A DNA stretch of 64,000 nt from Psychrobacter sp. P2G3 (GTDB lineage: Bacteria; Pseudomonadota; Gammaproteobacteria; Pseudomonadales; Moraxellaceae): contig NZ_CP012529.1 of NCBI RefSeq assembly GCF_001593285.1, positions 1,860,001 to 1,924,000 of the forward strand, read 5' to 3'. Below are positions 62,908-64,000 of the stretch, piece by piece (the first letter of the stretch is position 1; each line of letters begins with the position of its first letter). Both the position numbers and the translations under genes were made by a program. The notes beneath the pieces were generated by a model. It saw only the letters and a list, made by a program, of their open reading frames with translations. It was not told the origin of the DNA and made no database searches.

Positions 62908-64000
62908 TCACTTTTTGTCTTTATTAACATCATCTTTGTTAGCAGTATCTTTTTTAGCAACTTTATTTTTAGCTGAATCATCATCAGTATTAGTAACGTT
63001 TTCAGAGTCGTTTTCAGAGTCTCGTTCTTGTTCTTGGTCTTGATCTTGGTCATCTGAATTCTTAGCAGCCGCTTGCATCTGGGCAGTAAGCGCAGCATTA
63101 CTATAATCATGTGGCATTACAAATTCGACATCGCTACGGAACCCTGCTTCCATCAAATGCAATGCAACACCTAATGCCGCTTTATCTTCATAGATAACAG
63201 CATAGAGTGCATGGGTAATCGGCATATATATGCCTTCTTTAGTCGCTTTTTCATGCACTTGCTGAATGGTATTGACCCCTTCAGCAGTTTGTCCAAGTTT
63301 CTTTACTGCCGCATCAATGCTCATTCCGCGTCCGAGCATATTACCGATTTGATAGTTACGGCTCAGCTCTGAGCTACAGGTGGCATATAAATCACCAACC
63401 CCTGATAAGCCTAAGAAAGTTAATGGATTAGCACCAGTCTCAACTCCGAAGCGACTCATTTCTGCTAACGCGCGCGTCAACAGCATAGCTTTAGTGTTCT
63501 CGCCTACATCGTATGCAGCAGCCATACCCATGGCGATCGCATAAATATTTTTGAGCGCACCGCCAAGCTCTACCCCATGAATGTCATCGCTGGCGAATAC
63601 TCGAAAGAATGCACTATGCAACGCTGCTTGTACCGCATGACGCAATGGCTCTGAATGACTAGCAATTACCGTAGCCGACGGCATATTTTTCATAATCTCA
63701 ATAGCAAGGTTTGGCCCTGACATAACCCCAAAATTCACTTCTGGCAACTCATCTTTGATGATATCGCTCATCAGAGCAAAGGTATCTTTTTCCATACCTT
63801 TAGTTAGAGATACAATCGATTGCCCCGTAATAAATGGGGCGATATTTTTAAGAGTTTCACGGAAAGCTAAGCTCGGTACGGCAAGAAATATAATATCTTT
63901 ATCTTTAACCGTTGACTCTAAATCATGGCTATACTTAAGGCGATCATCCAACTTGTAACCTGGCAGATATTTTTTATTCATCTGCGATTTAGCCATGGCT
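62908..64000 (-). CDS. gpsA: NAD(P)-dependent glycerol-3-phosphate dehydrogenase, 5' part missing
   Basis: The frame is open to base 64000, so the N-terminal Rossmann motif is outside the window. Family motifs seen are IIFLAVPSLAFRETLKNIAP, SLTKGMEKDTFALMSDII, FGVMSGPNLAIEIMKNMPSA, GVELGGALKNIYAIAMGMAA (catalytic Lys), TFLGLSGVGDLYATCSSELS and RNYQIGNMLGRG. GpsA supplies sn-glycerol-3-phosphate for phospholipids. After the fold ends near FVMPHDYSN, there are over 60 extra residues, first acidic (QDQDQEQERDSENDSEN) then Lys-rich (AKKDTANKDDVNKDKK), not part of the family. sixA follows. Confidence 0.94.
   Translation of the reverse strand, partial: AMAKSQMNKKYLPGYKLDDRLKYSHDLESTVKDKDIIFLAVPSLAFRETLKNIAPFITGQSIVSLTKGMEKDTFALMSDIIKDELPEVNFGVMSGPNLAIEIMKNMPSATVIASHSEPLRHAVQAALHSAFFRVFASDDIHGVELGGALKNIYAIAMGMAAAYDVGENTKAMLLTRALAEMSRFGVETGANPLTFLGLSGVGDLYATCSSELSRNYQIGNMLGRGMSIDAAVKKLGQTAEGVNTIQQVHEKATKEGIYMPITHALYAVIYEDKAALGVALHLMEAGFRSDVEFVMPHDYSNAALTAQMQAAAKNSDDQDQDQEQERDSENDSENVTNTDDDSAKNKVAKKDTANKDDVNKDKK

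Overview
The window looks like chromosomal DNA of a gamma-proteobacterium of the Moraxellaceae, most likely Psychrobacter. This is inferred from the moderately AT-rich composition, the primase, sigma-70, SecDF, Tol and ribonucleotide reductase sequences as I recognise them, and low-complexity additions on several core proteins. No rRNA or tRNA gene, CRISPR array, prophage or intact insertion sequence was seen.

Layout. 1-2.1 kb: end of tolA and all of tolB. 2.2-10.1 kb (minus strand): two tandem paralogous copies of a three-gene respiratory module, each with a triheme cytochrome c, an FAD amine-oxidase-family flavoprotein and a monoheme cytochrome c lipoprotein. 10.9-13.7 kb: a tiny lipoprotein, a flavodoxin-like protein and a YeeE/YedE sulfur transporter. 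13.8-22.6 kb: pgeF, rluD, divergent bamD, then dnaG and rpoD. 22.7-30.1 kb: an integrase remnant, a ktrB-ktrA-DUF3124 potassium uptake cluster, a class C beta-lactamase, an unknown lipoprotein and a bestrophin-like channel. 30.6-38.3 kb: a YbeD-family gene, nrdA, a 2.9-kb accessory island (DUF2971 protein, palindromic repeat cluster, toxin-antitoxin genes), nrdB and a YfaE-type ferredoxin. 38.4-49.2 kb: DegS-like protease, Nif3-like protein, MltF-like and MltD-like transglycosylases, a small secreted protein and a CNNM/CBS membrane protein. 49.2-56 kb: yajC-secD-secF, a MATE transporter and azlCD. 55.9-64 kb (minus strand): purF, cvpA, pyrD, an unknown membrane protein, gspM, gspL, sixA and the 3' part of gpsA.

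How the genes work together. The duplicated 2-10 kb module reads as a periplasmic dehydrogenase whose flavoprotein would pass electrons to c-type cytochromes rather than to oxygen. The two copies differ in membrane anchoring. nrdA, nrdB and the ferredoxin form a class Ia ribonucleotide reductase with candidate NrdR boxes upstream. The island between nrdA and nrdB carries most of the accessory signals: GTAG-headed palindromes, a repeated double hairpin, a nested structured element, and a toxin-antitoxin pair followed by a third protein whose C-terminus resembles the antitoxin's. Envelope genes (tol, bamD, secDF, transglycosylases, DegS-like, gspLM) dominate much of the rest.
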